Shown here: in pieces, positions 1-8,780 of the stretch
Layout: the number at the start of each line of letters is the position of its first letter
Position numbering within the stretch: the first letter of the stretch is position 1
Assembly: GCA_005239175.1 (NCBI GenBank)
Contig: ML241294.1
Coordinates: 507,275 to 571,274 of the forward strand
Reading direction: 5' to 3'
Source of the DNA: a halophilic archaeon SHRA6
GTDB taxonomy: Archaea; Halobacteriota; Halobacteria; Halobacteriales; Haloferacaceae
DNA length: 64,000 bases
Position numbers and translations under genes: made by a program
The notes under the pieces: model-generated
What the model saw: the letters and a program-made list of their open reading frames with translations, nothing else
What the model was told of the DNA's origin: nothing
Databases searched by the model: none

Positions 1-458
1 TGGGCGATCGCGCGCAGTCGTGGCTCGTCCGGCTGGCAGTTGTGATTCCGGCCGTCGTCACGATGGACGTCGTACTCGATCCCGCGGCGGTGTCGCTTGG
101 ATTCTGGGCCTACGAGGGTGGTGGCCTCTTCTACAATGTTCCGCTGTCGAACTACGCCGGCTGGATGCTGAGTGCGGCTGTCGCCGTCGGGGTGATGGAC
201 TATGCGTTCGAACAGCGCGCGCTCCGCGATCGTCTCGATCGGTGTGATTTCATGCTCGACGACATGGTCAGCTTCGTCATCTTGTGGGGGGCGATCAACG
301 CGTGGTTCGGCAACGCCGCGCCCGTTGTCGTCGCAGGAATCTTCGCCGCGGGGTTGATCCGGGCCGATCGGTTCGATGCCGGCCTGTTGCGCCCGAACAC
401 CGGCATCTATCTGCCCAACGCCGCCGAGTTTCGAGAGCGACCGGCCGCGAGAGAGTAG
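1..458 (+). CDS. cruF: Bisanhydrobacterioruberin hydratase CruF, C-terminal part (5' end outside window)
   Basis: The reading frame is open from the first base, so this is the last ~151 codons of a longer gene. The visible part has four hydrophobic stretches and the conserved carotenoid-hydratase (DUF422/CruF) pattern: an Asp-Pro-containing helix (VVLDPAA), then WAYEGGG, then VPLSNYAGW. CruF is a membrane enzyme that hydrates the C50 carotenoid ends in the last step of bacterioruberin synthesis; this role is known for the family. A GTG at 42 could be read as a start but it would cut off conserved sequence. crtB follows on the same strand, which supports a carotenoid cluster. Confidence 0.85.
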   Translation, partial: GDRAQSWLVRLAVVIPAVVTMDVVLDPAAVSLGFWAYEGGGLFYNVPLSNYAGWMLSAAVAVGVMDYAFEQRALRDRLDRCDFMLDDMVSFVILWGAINAWFGNAAPVVVAGIFAAGLIRADRFDAGLLRPNTGIYLPNAAEFRERPAARE

Positions 459-508
459 TCTTCCGGCCGCGGTAGACCTATACGGACTGACGACTGAGTA
501 TCGATCGA

Positions 509-661
509 ATGAGCGAGGACGGGCACGCGAACGACACTGAGACAGTCGATCGATCCGGGCGGCCCTGTCCGCTGTGTGGATCAGCAATGACACACCGACA
601 CTGCAAGTATGTTTGTCCACAACACGGCGTCGTGTACGACTGTTCAGATACATTCTACTAG
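509..661 (+). CDS. Small CPxCG-type zinc-finger protein (50 aa)
   Basis: An ATG-started 50-codon frame lies between cruF and crtB on the same strand. Residues 20-23 form CPLC and residues 32-37 form CKYVC, followed by PQHG and YDC, so there are five cysteines and several histidines that could make one zinc site. Haloarchaea encode many such one-domain zinc-finger proteins, often shorter than 70 residues. The N-terminal 19 residues are polar and acidic, typical of halophile proteins. Its role is unknown; the position suggests cotranscription with the carotenoid genes, which is inference. Confidence 0.7.
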   Translation: MSEDGHANDTETVDRSGRPCPLCGSAMTHRHCKYVCPQHGVVYDCSDTFY

Positions 662-802
662 CATTCTCGACCGGAATTTCAGCACCGCTGATATCGCCAG
701 CGGAAGAACTGTTATGACGCTGGCGAACGTACAAACAGGTACGTATGTGTTGCCGCCTGAAACGCGAGAGGCGACTGACGAGGGACCCCCACACCTCCAT
801 CC

Positions 803-1756
803 ATGGTTGACGACGACGACATCGCCCGAAGCAAAGCGATACAGCAACGAACCGGTAAGACGTTCCACGTAGCGACGCGGCTCCTCCCCGAGCGCGTCAG
901 GGAACCGACGTACGTTATGTACGCCTTTTTCCGCGTCGCCGACGAGGTCGTCGATGATCCCGGTGATCGAACGCCCGAAGAACAGCGAGCCGAACTCATC
1001 AAGCTCAAACGGGCCGCGCTCGGTGAGATCGAAGCCGAGGATCCAGTCATCGCCGCCTTTGCCGAAATGCGAGAGCGACACGGGATCGCCGACGGCGACG
1101 TCGAAGTCTTCATCGACGCAATGTTGGCTGACATCGAGACATCCCGGTATGAAACCTACGACGAGCTCGAGGCATACATGGACGGCTCTGCGTCGGCAGT
1201 CGGGCGGATGATGACCGCAGTGATGGAGCCCGAACAGCCCGAAACTGCACTCCCACACGCAACTGCGCTGGGAGAAGCCTTCCAGATGACGAACTTTCTG
1301 CGAGATGTCCGCGAAGATATCGTCGAACGCGATCGGATCTACCTGCCACAGGCGACGCTTGAGAAACACGACGTCTCCGAAGAAGAGCTGTTCAACTTCG
1401 AGATGAGCCCGCAATTTGCGGCAGTCATGAAAGACGAACTTCGCCGGACCGAGCGGCTCTACGAGGAGGGTGTTGCAGGGATCAAATACCTTCCAAAAGA
1501 CTGCCAGCTGGCAGTGTTGCTCGCAGCCGTGCTGTACGCCGATCACCACCGCGCGATCAGAACGCTCGATTACGACGTGCTGTCGACGACACCGCAGCTG
1601 AGCACCGCGCGGAAGCTCTACTTGGCGGCGAAAACGCGCTGGCGATGGGCCTGGAACAAAGACCCCGAAGCCGTCTTCAGTGAGGTCAGCTCGATCGGCC
1701 AATCCGGCGGTCGCCACCACGGCGCAGAGCCGGTCGAACGACTCCCGACGCGCTGA
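803..1756 (+). CDS. crtB: Phytoene synthase
   Basis: A 317-residue phytoene/squalene synthase family protein. It joins two geranylgeranyl diphosphates to make phytoene, the first committed step of carotenoid synthesis. Both aspartate-rich substrate/Mg motifs are present: DEVVD at residues 47-51 and DVRED at 168-172 within the NFLRDVRED block. The family start is marked by SFxxA-like FHVATRLLP and YVMYAFFR. The ATG at 803 gives the full expected length. It lies downstream of cruF and the small zinc-finger ORF with a gap of about 140 bp, so it may have its own promoter. Confidence 0.95.
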   Translation: MVDDDDIARSKAIQQRTGKTFHVATRLLPERVREPTYVMYAFFRVADEVVDDPGDRTPEEQRAELIKLKRAALGEIEAEDPVIAAFAEMRERHGIADGDVEVFIDAMLADIETSRYETYDELEAYMDGSASAVGRMMTAVMEPEQPETALPHATALGEAFQMTNFLRDVREDIVERDRIYLPQATLEKHDVSEEELFNFEMSPQFAAVMKDELRRTERLYEEGVAGIKYLPKDCQLAVLLAAVLYADHHRAIRTLDYDVLSTTPQLSTARKLYLAAKTRWRWAWNKDPEAVFSEVSSIGQSGGRHHGAEPVERLPTR

Positions 1757-1818
1757 CTAACGGACGACGATTCAGCGCAGGGAAATCGAACCGCAAAAGA
1801 TCGATCGTTACTGCCCGA

Positions 1819-4800
1819 TTAACACTCAGACCAGCCGCAGGACTCACACGTCTTACAGCCTTCTGAGAAGTACAGCGTCATATTGCCGCACTCTGGACAC
1901 TCGGGGCTTTCGCCTGCAGCGAGCAGGTCCTCGGTTGCGTCGGCCGATGGTTCAGCTGTGCCGGACGCGTCAGTTGTGGTCGACTCTGACACCGACGCAC
2001 CGCCGTCCGTCTCCGGTGGCTCCGCCGGCACCGCCTCAGTGTCTTCGAGCTCAGTGAGATTCTGCTGTTTCGGATACGGCTTGTCGATCTCACCGTCGAG
2101 ATACCGTTGCATTGCGGTTCCGATCGCATCCGGAATGGAGTTGATCTGTTCGCCTTTGTCCCAGGCGACCTTCGGACTCCGGATGCCCTTGAGCTCGCTT
2201 GCAATCTCTGCTGGATCGACGCCCGATCGCAGCGCTGTCGAGATTGTCTTCGCGAGCGCCTCGGTGAACGAGGCAGTGAAGCCGCCCGAGTTGCCAATGT
2301 TCGCGAACAGCTCGAATGGCCGTCCCTCGGCGTCCTCGTTGATGTTGACGTAGAGCTTCCCGTAGCCGGTGTCGATCCGCTGGGTCACCCCATAGAGCAC
2401 GTCTGGACGCGGCTGCTTCGTGCCGAGGCGCTCTTCGGAGCCATCGAAGAGGCTGTCAAGCTCCACGGAGAGCTCCGCACGAACCTCCTCACTGTCGAGG
2501 AAGCCCTCGATGCCGCCGAAGACTGCCTCGATCTGGGCGACGATCTGTTCGGCCGCCTCAGCGTCGTCAGCGAACTCGGTGTTCTTCGCTCGGGTCGTGA
2601 GCACCTGCTTCGATCGCGTGCCGTCGCGGTAGACGGTCACGCCCTTGCCGCCGTTGTCGTATATGTAGCGGTACACCTCGTCCATGTCTTCGATCGACGC
2701 GGAGTTCGGGAAGTTACACGTCTTCGAGATTGCCGAATCGACGCCCTCCTGGGCAGCACACTGCACGCCCGCGTGGTCGATTCCGCTGAGGTCGGAGGTG
2801 ACGACGAACAGCTCACCGATCGCGTCCGGGACGGTCTCAAGTCCCTCAACGCCGTCGAACTCGTTGTTCGCCATCTGGTCTTGGGCCTCACGCTTGACTG
2901 CCTCGACGTCAATGTCGTTGGCCTCCAGCACCCGCAGGAAGTAGTCGTCGAACTCGACGAGCATCTCGTCGCCCTGAACGTCGTCAGAGACGTTCTTGTA
3001 GTAGGCGACGTTGAAGATCGGCTCACAGCCACCCGTGGTATTCCCGACCATGCTGGTGGTGCCTGTCGGCGCGATCGTCGTCGTGTTGTGGTTGCGGATC
3101 GGGAAGCCGTCTGCCCACTCGTCGGCATCGAGGCCGGTGTGGTGTTCGAACCACTCGCGGTACTGCACCGGATCGGCGTACTTCGAATCCGCCCAGTCGG
3201 TGAACACGCCGCGCTCCTCAGCGAGGTTGTGCGAGGTCCACTTCGACTCGTGGTTGATGTGAGTCATGAGCTGGCGGGCGACTTCGTTGCCCTCCTCGGA
3301 GCCGTAGCGAACCCCGAGCTGGAGGTACAGCTGTGCCAGCCCCATGACGCCGAGGCCGATCTTTCGCATGTCCCGGACCTTCTGTTCGATCTCCGGCACC
3401 GGGAAGTCGCTCATCGTCACCACGTTCTCGAGGAATCGCGTGCCAAGGGCGATCCGCTCGTCGAACTCCTCGTAGTCGATCGCCTCCTGTAAGAACGCGG
3501 CCATCGCGTCCTCGAGTCCGTCGTACGCGTCGCCGTGTTCGTCGTACCACACCCGCCAGTCGGGCGCGTCGAAGTCGGCGACCGTTGAGAGGTTGATGTG
3601 CCCGAGATTACAGGCCTCGTACTCCTCTAACGGCTGTTCGCCGCAGTTGTGAACGACAAGCCCGTTGGCAACGAACGAGTGTGTCTCAGGTTCGGTGAGA
3701 TCGTAGACTGGCTCGTGCCCGTCGGCTTCGACCGAGTCGACGGTCGCCTCGAACGGTTCGCTGTATGGCCCACGATCGTAGCTGTCCAGCCGCGCTGCGA
3801 GTGCCTCGTTCTTCGAATCGAGCAGGAACCCGATCTCGTCGCGGAACCGACAGAGGTTGTCCTTTGCGATAACGAGATCGTGATCGGCCGCCCGCTCGTA
3901 CATTGCAGTCCCGCCGTTGCCGTCGGGCATCTCTTGGAGTCCTTCTTCGTGGCGATCCTCGTAGATCTTACTCGCGATACCGAAGTTGAGAAGCAGCCGC
4001 TGAACGCCTTTGAGAAGATCGACGCTCGTACTCGTCAACCGGACTGAATTGCCCTTTTCAGTCGTTCCTTGGACGCCACCGTCAGCAGTAAACAGCGCAC
4101 GGAGGAACCCACGTGCCATCGTTTCGCTACCGCGAAGAACCGCATCGGGTACCTGGTGTTTTGTTTCGGTAAGTCCCGCCTGCGCGGCGTACTCGTAGAG
4201 ACGCGTCGATCTAATCCGCTGTTCGATCGCTTGCGGGCCTCGATAGTCATCGCTACGGGCAATGTCGTTGACGCCGACTTCGTAGGTCCGATCGTTCACT
4301 GCGTCGCGAACGACGGTGTTTACGTCTGCGGCGAAATCGGCGGAAATCTCGCTGTCCTCGTCGTAGAAGTTGAGCACGGCCCGCTCTTCCCCGTGTTTGA
4401 GGTGCCCGTCACCGACGAGCCATCCGAGGACGCGTCCTTCTGCTGCGGAGCCGTGTTGGCCGAACTCGCCTTTTCGATTTTGGATGTACACCGTGTCGCC
4501 TGCATCAAGATGCTGTGCTTCGACCCATCCATCGTCAGTCATAACGCGGTGATCGGCCGTCAGGCGGAGTTCGTATCCTTCCCGCGTTGTGAGTTTGTAG
4601 ACGTCTTTCTCGCCGGTTTTGTAGACGCTACTTGCCTCCTTTATTCGATCATCACTCAGCCGTCCATCGACAACAATATCGCGGGCAACACCCTGTTCGT
4701 ACAGTTTTTCCGCCGGAACGAGCCCGGTTTCGGTGCTGATGAGTGTGTCGCCCGTGACACACGGGTTCGTCGCAAGAATCTCGTGATCCGGATGCTCTTC

Positions 4801-7455
4801 AACGTCGAACGAGTGCATTTTGTTCACCCGTTCGAGGTAGATGACGCCCGGCTCACCGTTTTCATATGCACCTTCGATCATATGCTCCCAGAGTTCGTTG
4901 GCAGGGATCGACAACACCTCGCCGACATCGACGTACTCGCCGAGGTCGAACATCTCGTAGATCTCTTTCGTCTCCGGCGTTGCGACGTGGGGTTCCTCCG
5001 TGCGTGGGTTCGTGAAGGTGAACACCTCGTCGTTGTACAGTGCCTCCATGAAGTCGTCTGTGACGCCGACAGAGATGTTGAAGTTCGAGAGATGCCCTTC
5101 GACAGCGTTACGGAGGTGTTTGGGCACTTTCCCGTCCTCGTCGATCAGTTCGCGGGCCTCTTCGAGCGCGTCCGCGAAGGAGGTGTGAGTGTAGTCGTCA
5201 GGATCGTTCAGCCGGAGGCTGTGTGCGAGTGAGACGTCTTTGTTCTTCGCGTGGATGAACTGGATGACGTCTGGGTGCGAAACGCGCATGACGCCCATCT
5301 GTGCGCCGCGCCGGGCGCCGCCCTGTGCGATAGTTTCGCACATGCGGTCGTACGTCCGCATAAATGTGATCGGCCCGGAGGCGATCCCGCCCGTCGATCC
5401 GACTGCGTCGCCGTAGGGACGGAGCTTCCAGAAGGCATACCCCATTCCGCCGCCGCTGTTGTGCGAGACGATCGAGTTCGCGACGTACTCGTGGTTGTCC
5501 GCGACGGTCACGTCGTACACCGTGTCGGGGCCAGCCGTCTCGATCGACTCGATCGACTGCTCCCAGACGGTGTCGCCGCGAACTGTCCCACAAGTCGTCT
5601 CGCCAACGTCGACAGCCTCAAGCTGTGAACGCATTGTCTCAGATCGGCTGTCGACGAACCCGATCGACTCAGCGTACCGCGAAAGGCCGAGTTCGTCGGT
5701 GACCGCGACCGAGTAGTAGTCTCGCTCGCCATGTTCCCAATCCCACTTGGTCGCGGGGATCCCGCTGCCGAGAAGCAGCTGTTGGACCGAATCGACAAGT
5801 GCTTCAGAGGCGCTGTACAGCCGTGGGTACAGGTCTTTCGTAAGCGTCCCGTCTGCTGAAAACAGTCCTTTGAGGAACGCCGCCACGACGTTTCGATCGG
5901 CCTGCGTGACGGCATCGGGAACCCGTGCATCTGCCGACGACGGCTTCGAGTCCCCGAAGTTCGCGAGCCAGAAGCGTTTGACCTCGTGGCTGTGGATGAC
6001 AACCTCGTAGCAGCCGTCGCTCCACGTCCAGTCCGCACCCGTATCGAATAGCTCTCGGCTGAGCCGATCGACTCGCTCGAGGGTTTCCTCCCGGGAAACG
6101 TGGAACCGGATTCCGTTCTCGTGGATCGAGCCGTCACCGATCCACAGCCCAACGAGCTCTGCGAGTTCCGCAGACAGCGTCGACGGCTGGGAGACCGTTT
6201 TGACCGCATCGCCGTTGGTTTCGAGCGATTGCGCCTGTCGGTAGCCACGGACGGTTTGGTCGTGAACGCCGAGTTCGGCCGCGATTTCGGCATCGCTGTG
6301 GCCAGCCTCGTACAGTGACAGGAACTTGTCCTCGTCGAAGCTCCGACCGCGCGATCGACCGCCGGACCCGTTTGCGGGCAGTCCGAGTTCGTCGGCGCGT
6401 CGTCGCTGGATGGTCGACGAGGAGGAGTCGAGCTCTTCGGCGATCGCGTAGTCGGAAAGTCCGGCCGCATGAAGCGTCTCGATCGCCTCGTTCGAGATGG
6501 TTCGTGTCTGGTGCCACTGCGGGCCCGCCTCGACAGTCTCAAGTGAGACTGCTGGGCGGTCGGCCGGCAACCAACCGAGCCGGACAGAGAGCGTATCGTC
6601 GACAGAAGCCTCGTCGATGCGGGTCCATTCGCCGTTAACAGCGAGACGGTGGTTTGGCGTACCAGTAATCTCAATTCCCGCCTCGGTCCGGATTGTCATC
6701 GTCGGCGCGTCGCCGTAGGCGTGGACTTCCTCAACCTGCTTCGTTCGATAGCCATCACCATCTCGCTGGAGGATTGAATCTCCGGGATCGACATCCGCAA
6801 TCGAAACGAGTCCCTTGCCCTCGACGGCGACGGTGGCATCGTCGGTGAGACACTGGAAGACCTCCGCAGCCTCGGTCATCGTCTCGTGGATGTCGGTGAT
6901 GTCGTCTTCCGGCGAATCGACGAAACAGGCCGAAAGCTGCTGGAGTTCGTCGCCAGCGTTCATGAGCGTCGGCGAGTTCGGCATGAACGAGAGCATCGTC
7001 ATCTGCTCTTCGAACCGATCGGCGACCGATTCGACGTGCTCGGCGACCGCCTCAGGCAGCTCCGGGACGATCGTCTCGTAAGAAAACTTGTTGACGTTGT
7101 ACACAGACAGCGTCGTTTCGGCGTCATCGCCGACGGCGACGCCTTTGCCGAAGACCTCCTCGGCGAGTTCGTCACGCCGTGGGTGGTCGGGTTTGAGCTG
7201 GTCGGGCGTGACGGTGATCTCGAGGTCGTGCTTTTCCGCCTCGAATACTGCCTCCGCGAGGGCGACGTTCTTTGCGACCCGCTCGAAGAGTTCCGCTTGG
7301 GTCTCGATGAGCTCCCCGTCGGCGTTCTTCCGGAGGTACCGGGCGGGGAGGATGTTGTGATACGCGTTGCCGGTCAGGCGGTCCTCCAGCGTGTCACCGG
7401 TTGTTCGTTTGATCGGCAGTTCCAACTCGTCCGCGGCAAGGTCGGCGTTACTCAC
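1819..7455 (-). CDS. nrdJ: Class II (B12-dependent) ribonucleoside-diphosphate reductase with two inteins
   Basis: The precursor is 1878 residues; removing two inteins (465 and 372 aa) leaves a host protein of about 1041 residues. Host motifs include SPTLMNAG, SGGGMGYAFW, ATNP/CGEQPL, NLGHINLS and APTGTTSM, all typical of the large subunit that reduces ribonucleotides to deoxyribonucleotides. No small (NrdB) subunit gene is nearby, and the C-terminal Cys motif CPECG...CESCGWSEC fits the adenosylcobalamin-dependent type. Starts at GTG 7455, overlapping the stop of a 25-codon ORF by four bases. Both insertion points are at strictly conserved active-site regions, as usual for inteins. Activity requires protein splicing. 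Confidence 0.95.
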   Translation of the reverse strand: MSNADLAADELELPIKRTTGDTLEDRLTGNAYHNILPARYLRKNADGELIETQAELFERVAKNVALAEAVFEAEKHDLEITVTPDQLKPDHPRRDELAEEVFGKGVAVGDDAETTLSVYNVNKFSYETIVPELPEAVAEHVESVADRFEEQMTMLSFMPNSPTLMNAGDELQQLSACFVDSPEDDITDIHETMTEAAEVFQCLTDDATVAVEGKGLVSIADVDPGDSILQRDGDGYRTKQVEEVHAYGDAPTMTIRTEAGIEITGTPNHRLAVNGEWTRIDEASVDDTLSVRLGWLPADRPAVSLETVEAGPQWHQTRTISNEAIETLHAAGLSDYAIAEELDSSSSTIQRRRADELGLPANGSGGRSRGRSFDEDKFLSLYEAGHSDAEIAAELGVHDQTVRGYRQAQSLETNGDAVKTVSQPSTLSAELAELVGLWIGDGSIHENGIRFHVSREETLERVDRLSRELFDTGADWTWSDGCYEVVIHSHEVKRFWLANFGDSKPSSADARVPDAVTQADRNVVAAFLKGLFSADGTLTKDLYPRLYSASEALVDSVQQLLLGSGIPATKWDWEHGERDYYSVAVTDELGLSRYAESIGFVDSRSETMRSQLEAVDVGETTCGTVRGDTVWEQSIESIETAGPDTVYDVTVADNHEYVANSIVSHNSGGGMGYAFWKLRPYGDAVGSTGGIASGPITFMRTYDRMCETIAQGGARRGAQMGVMRVSHPDVIQFIHAKNKDVSLAHSLRLNDPDDYTHTSFADALEEARELIDEDGKVPKHLRNAVEGHLSNFNISVGVTDDFMEALYNDEVFTFTNPRTEEPHVATPETKEIYEMFDLGEYVDVGEVLSIPANELWEHMIEGAYENGEPGVIYLERVNKMHSFDVEEHPDHEILATNPCVTGDTLISTETGLVPAEKLYEQGVARDIVVDGRLSDDRIKEASSVYKTGEKDVYKLTTREGYELRLTADHRVMTDDGWVEAQHLDAGDTVYIQNRKGEFGQHGSAAEGRVLGWLVGDGHLKHGEERAVLNFYDEDSEISADFAADVNTVVRDAVNDRTYEVGVNDIARSDDYRGPQAIEQRIRSTRLYEYAAQAGLTETKHQVPDAVLRGSETMARGFLRALFTADGGVQGTTEKGNSVRLTSTSVDLLKGVQRLLLNFGIASKIYEDRHEEGLQEMPDGNGGTAMYERAADHDLVIAKDNLCRFRDEIGFLLDSKNEALAARLDSYDRGPYSEPFEATVDSVEADGHEPVYDLTEPETHSFVANGLVVHNCGEQPLEEYEACNLGHINLSTVADFDAPDWRVWYDEHGDAYDGLEDAMAAFLQEAIDYEEFDERIALGTRFLENVVTMSDFPVPEIEQKVRDMRKIGLGVMGLAQLYLQLGVRYGSEEGNEVARQLMTHINHESKWTSHNLAEERGVFTDWADSKYADPVQYREWFEHHTGLDADEWADGFPIRNHNTTTIAPTGTTSMVGNTTGGCEPIFNVAYYKNVSDDVQGDEMLVEFDDYFLRVLEANDIDVEAVKREAQDQMANNEFDGVEGLETVPDAIGELFVVTSDLSGIDHAGVQCAAQEGVDSAISKTCNFPNSASIEDMDEVYRYIYDNGGKGVTVYRDGTRSKQVLTTRAKNTEFADDAEAAEQIVAQIEAVFGGIEGFLDSEEVRAELSVELDSLFDGSEERLGTKQPRPDVLYGVTQRIDTGYGKLYVNINEDAEGRPFELFANIGNSGGFTASFTEALAKTISTALRSGVDPAEIASELKGIRSPKVAWDKGEQINSIPDAIGTAMQRYLDGEIDKPYPKQQNLTELEDTEAVPAEPPETDGGASVSESTTTDASGTAEPSADATEDLLAAGESPECPECGNMTLYFSEGCKTCESCGWSEC
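3646..4761 (-). mobile_element. Intein 2 of nrdJ, with LAGLIDADG endonuclease
   Basis: Residues 899-1270 of the precursor (372 aa). It begins CVTGDTLIST, ends VVHN, and is followed by Cys of the host motif CGEQPLEEYE, a well-known RNR intein site. Block B is LTADHRVM; the endonuclease motifs are VLGWLVGDG (intein residues ~111-119) and LRALFTADG (~220-228). Splice residues C1, the block-B His, terminal HN and Cys+1 are all present. It has no HTH insertion and is about 90 residues shorter than intein 1. The two inteins are not obvious copies of each other. Confidence 0.93.
5458..6852 (-). mobile_element. Intein 1 of nrdJ, with LAGLIDADG endonuclease and two HTH modules
   Basis: Residues 202-666 of the precursor (465 aa). 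It starts with Cys (CLTDDATV) and ends in HN before a Ser extein residue, interrupting the host sequence EVFQ/SGGGMGYAF. Splicing block B is GTPNHRL; the C-terminal block is EYVANSIVSHN. A two-motif LAGLIDADG homing endonuclease is visible: LVGLWIGDG near intein residue 232 and LKGLFSADG near 327. Between the splicing N-block and the endonuclease are two helix-turn-helix-like stretches (see findings). All catalytic splice residues look intact, so it should splice. Confidence 0.93.
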
Positions 7456-7529
7456 GCGTCGGCCCCCTCGCCAGTACGGCGGATCTGTGGCGTGATTCGT
7501 CCACGTCGGGTGGTTGTTTGTGATGTCAT
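7452..7529 (-). CDS. 25-codon leader ORF overlapping nrdJ start
   Basis: An ATG at 7529 opens a frame of 25 codons rich in Thr and Arg, whose TGA overlaps the nrdJ GTG start (GTGA). The frame is in the correct register for translational coupling. No family is recognised. It could be a real small gene, a leader peptide that couples translation to nrdJ, or chance. A longer reading from an ATG at 7697 also exists, but its upstream part looks like AT-rich intergenic DNA. Confidence 0.4.
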   Translation of the reverse strand: MTSQTTTRRGRITPQIRRTGEGADA

Positions 7530-7937
7530 ATTGAACGAATATACTGTATCGGTGGTAGCCTCATAAGTGTTCAGCTTTGCTTGGAGTAGTCCAATTGAGA
7601 TTGATATTGATGGCTCTCGTTGGATTCCAGCGAACGGTGCGATCGTCCCCCACCGACGGCGATCGCTTGGCACTACGATACCTAGATGTGTACCCACATA
7701 AACGTACTCAGTGCGGAGTGAAAGTGGTCATGCAGTTCTTTTGAAATTACCGCATACCGTCAATGGATTTCGGACAATCGCTGCAAAATTTGTGGGTGAT
7801 AGTTATCCGTTTTTCAAGACAAGTCGGACCTGGTTAGTCAGTCTATTGGTGGAGATTGACGGAGTGACACCCAATATTGACTGTTCCATATCCGAATGTG
7901 TCATAGATTTATGTCTCTGGTGGGTGAATCTGGGTGT
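7530..7937. other. AT-rich intergenic region upstream of nrdJ and the small membrane gene
   Basis: About 400 bp of noticeably AT-richer DNA between divergent genes. On the minus strand, a TATA-like TTATGA lies about 35 bp and a second TATAT stretch about 15 bp before the leader ORF start. A plus-strand frame at 7711-7941 (76 codons) is present, but its composition is unlike halophile proteins (few acidic residues, many aromatic/Cys) and nothing in it is recognisable. I see no RNA gene. Confidence 0.5.
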
Positions 7938-8132
7938 ATGAACCCAACATCCCTCGTTCCGCTACAGCCGATCGTCCCGGGCGATCCCGCACAACTACTT
8001 ATCGTGCTCGTCGGCGTGTTGCTCGTCATCCTGATCGGGCGAGTCGTCTTAAAGATCGCCTGGCGGTTGGTGACGATCGCGGTCGTCGTCGTCGCGGTGC
8101 TGTTGCTCGTGACGACGCTCGGATTGCTCTGA
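7938..8132 (+). CDS. Small membrane protein (64 aa)
   Basis: From the ATG at 7938 the product has a short N-terminal segment ending in GDPAQ and then two closely spaced hydrophobic helices (LLIVLVGVLLVILIG and LVTIAVVVVAVLLLV) split by a basic RVVLKIAWR loop. It probably forms a helical hairpin in the membrane. No catalytic motif or family is recognised; similar short membrane proteins are common in haloarchaea. In-frame codons upstream to 7896 are possible but lack halophile-like composition. It stands alone, convergent with trpG. Confidence 0.65.
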   Translation: MNPTSLVPLQPIVPGDPAQLLIVLVGVLLVILIGRVVLKIAWRLVTIAVVVVAVLLLVTTLGLL

Positions 8133-8174
8133 TCAAGTCAAATCAAGTAATTGATCTGTTGTGGTTGCACTGGC

Positions 8175-8780
8175 TCACTGAGCGGCGACCATCGAAACGA
8201 AGTTCCCGATGAGGTCGTGGCCTGCGCCGGTCAGCACACTTTCTGGGTGGAACTGGACGCACTCGAGCGGATACTCGCGGTGTCTGATTCCCATCACCAG
8301 GGTTTCGCCCTCGTGGTCAGTCGTCGCCGAGATCTCGAAGCACTCGGGAATCTCAGTCGCAATTAGCGAGTGATACCGCCCGGCGTGGAACCCTGGATCG
8401 AGACCTTCAAAGACGCCCCGACCGTCGTGATCCATCGGAAACGCTTTGCCGTGGATCGGCTCGGGCGCGTGGCCGATCGCCCCGCCGTACTCGTACACGG
8501 CGGCTTCGAGCCCTAAACAGACCCCGAGTGTCGGCACCGTTGGACTCAACTCCGTGAGCACGTCGGCGGTGACGCCCACGTCGCGGTCGTTCTTTGGATG
8601 CCCCGGTCCCGGGCTGATGACGATCGCGTCAGGGTCGAACGTCTGAATCTCCTCGATCGAGGCGGTGTTTTTTACGACTGATGTCTCGATCGGCTCGTCG
8701 TCTGGGAGAACCTGTTCGGAGACGTACTCGACGAGGTTGTACGTGAACGAATCGAAGTTATCGACGAACTGGACTCTCAT
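8175..8780 (-). CDS. trpG: Anthranilate synthase component II (glutamine amidotransferase)
   Basis: A 201-residue class I glutamine amidotransferase. It releases ammonia from glutamine for TrpE in the first step of tryptophan synthesis. Seen: N-terminal VDNFDSFTYNLV, oxyanion region SPGPGHP, nucleophile Cys in GVCLGLEA, and the catalytic His-Glu pair in QFHPES. The nucleophile elbow reads CLGLEA rather than the more usual CLGHQ, a variant I associate with haloarchaeal TrpG. ATG 8780 overlaps the trpE stop by four bases, so the two subunits are probably translationally coupled. Last gene of the trpDFEG operon. Confidence 0.95.
   Translation of the reverse strand: MRVQFVDNFDSFTYNLVEYVSEQVLPDDEPIETSVVKNTASIEEIQTFDPDAIVISPGPGHPKNDRDVGVTADVLTELSPTVPTLGVCLGLEAAVYEYGGAIGHAPEPIHGKAFPMDHDGRGVFEGLDPGFHAGRYHSLIATEIPECFEISATTDHEGETLVMGIRHREYPLECVQFHPESVLTGAGHDLIGNFVSMVAAQ

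Noticed and set aside
644-1720. Long minus-strand frame of ~358 codons opposite crtB
   Set aside because: It is the antisense shadow of crtB; composition (Phe/Cys/Val-rich, not acidic) is unlike halophile proteins.
2107-3492. Plus-strand frame of ~461 codons over nrdJ
   Set aside because: Antisense of the RNR gene; no motifs and wrong composition.
5508-6674. Alternative minus-strand frame of 388 codons within intein 1
   Set aside because: Shifted frame of the intein, Arg/Ser-rich, no family.
7711-7941. 76-codon plus-strand ORF in the AT-rich gap
   Set aside because: Atypical composition, no motif; overlaps the better-supported small membrane gene.
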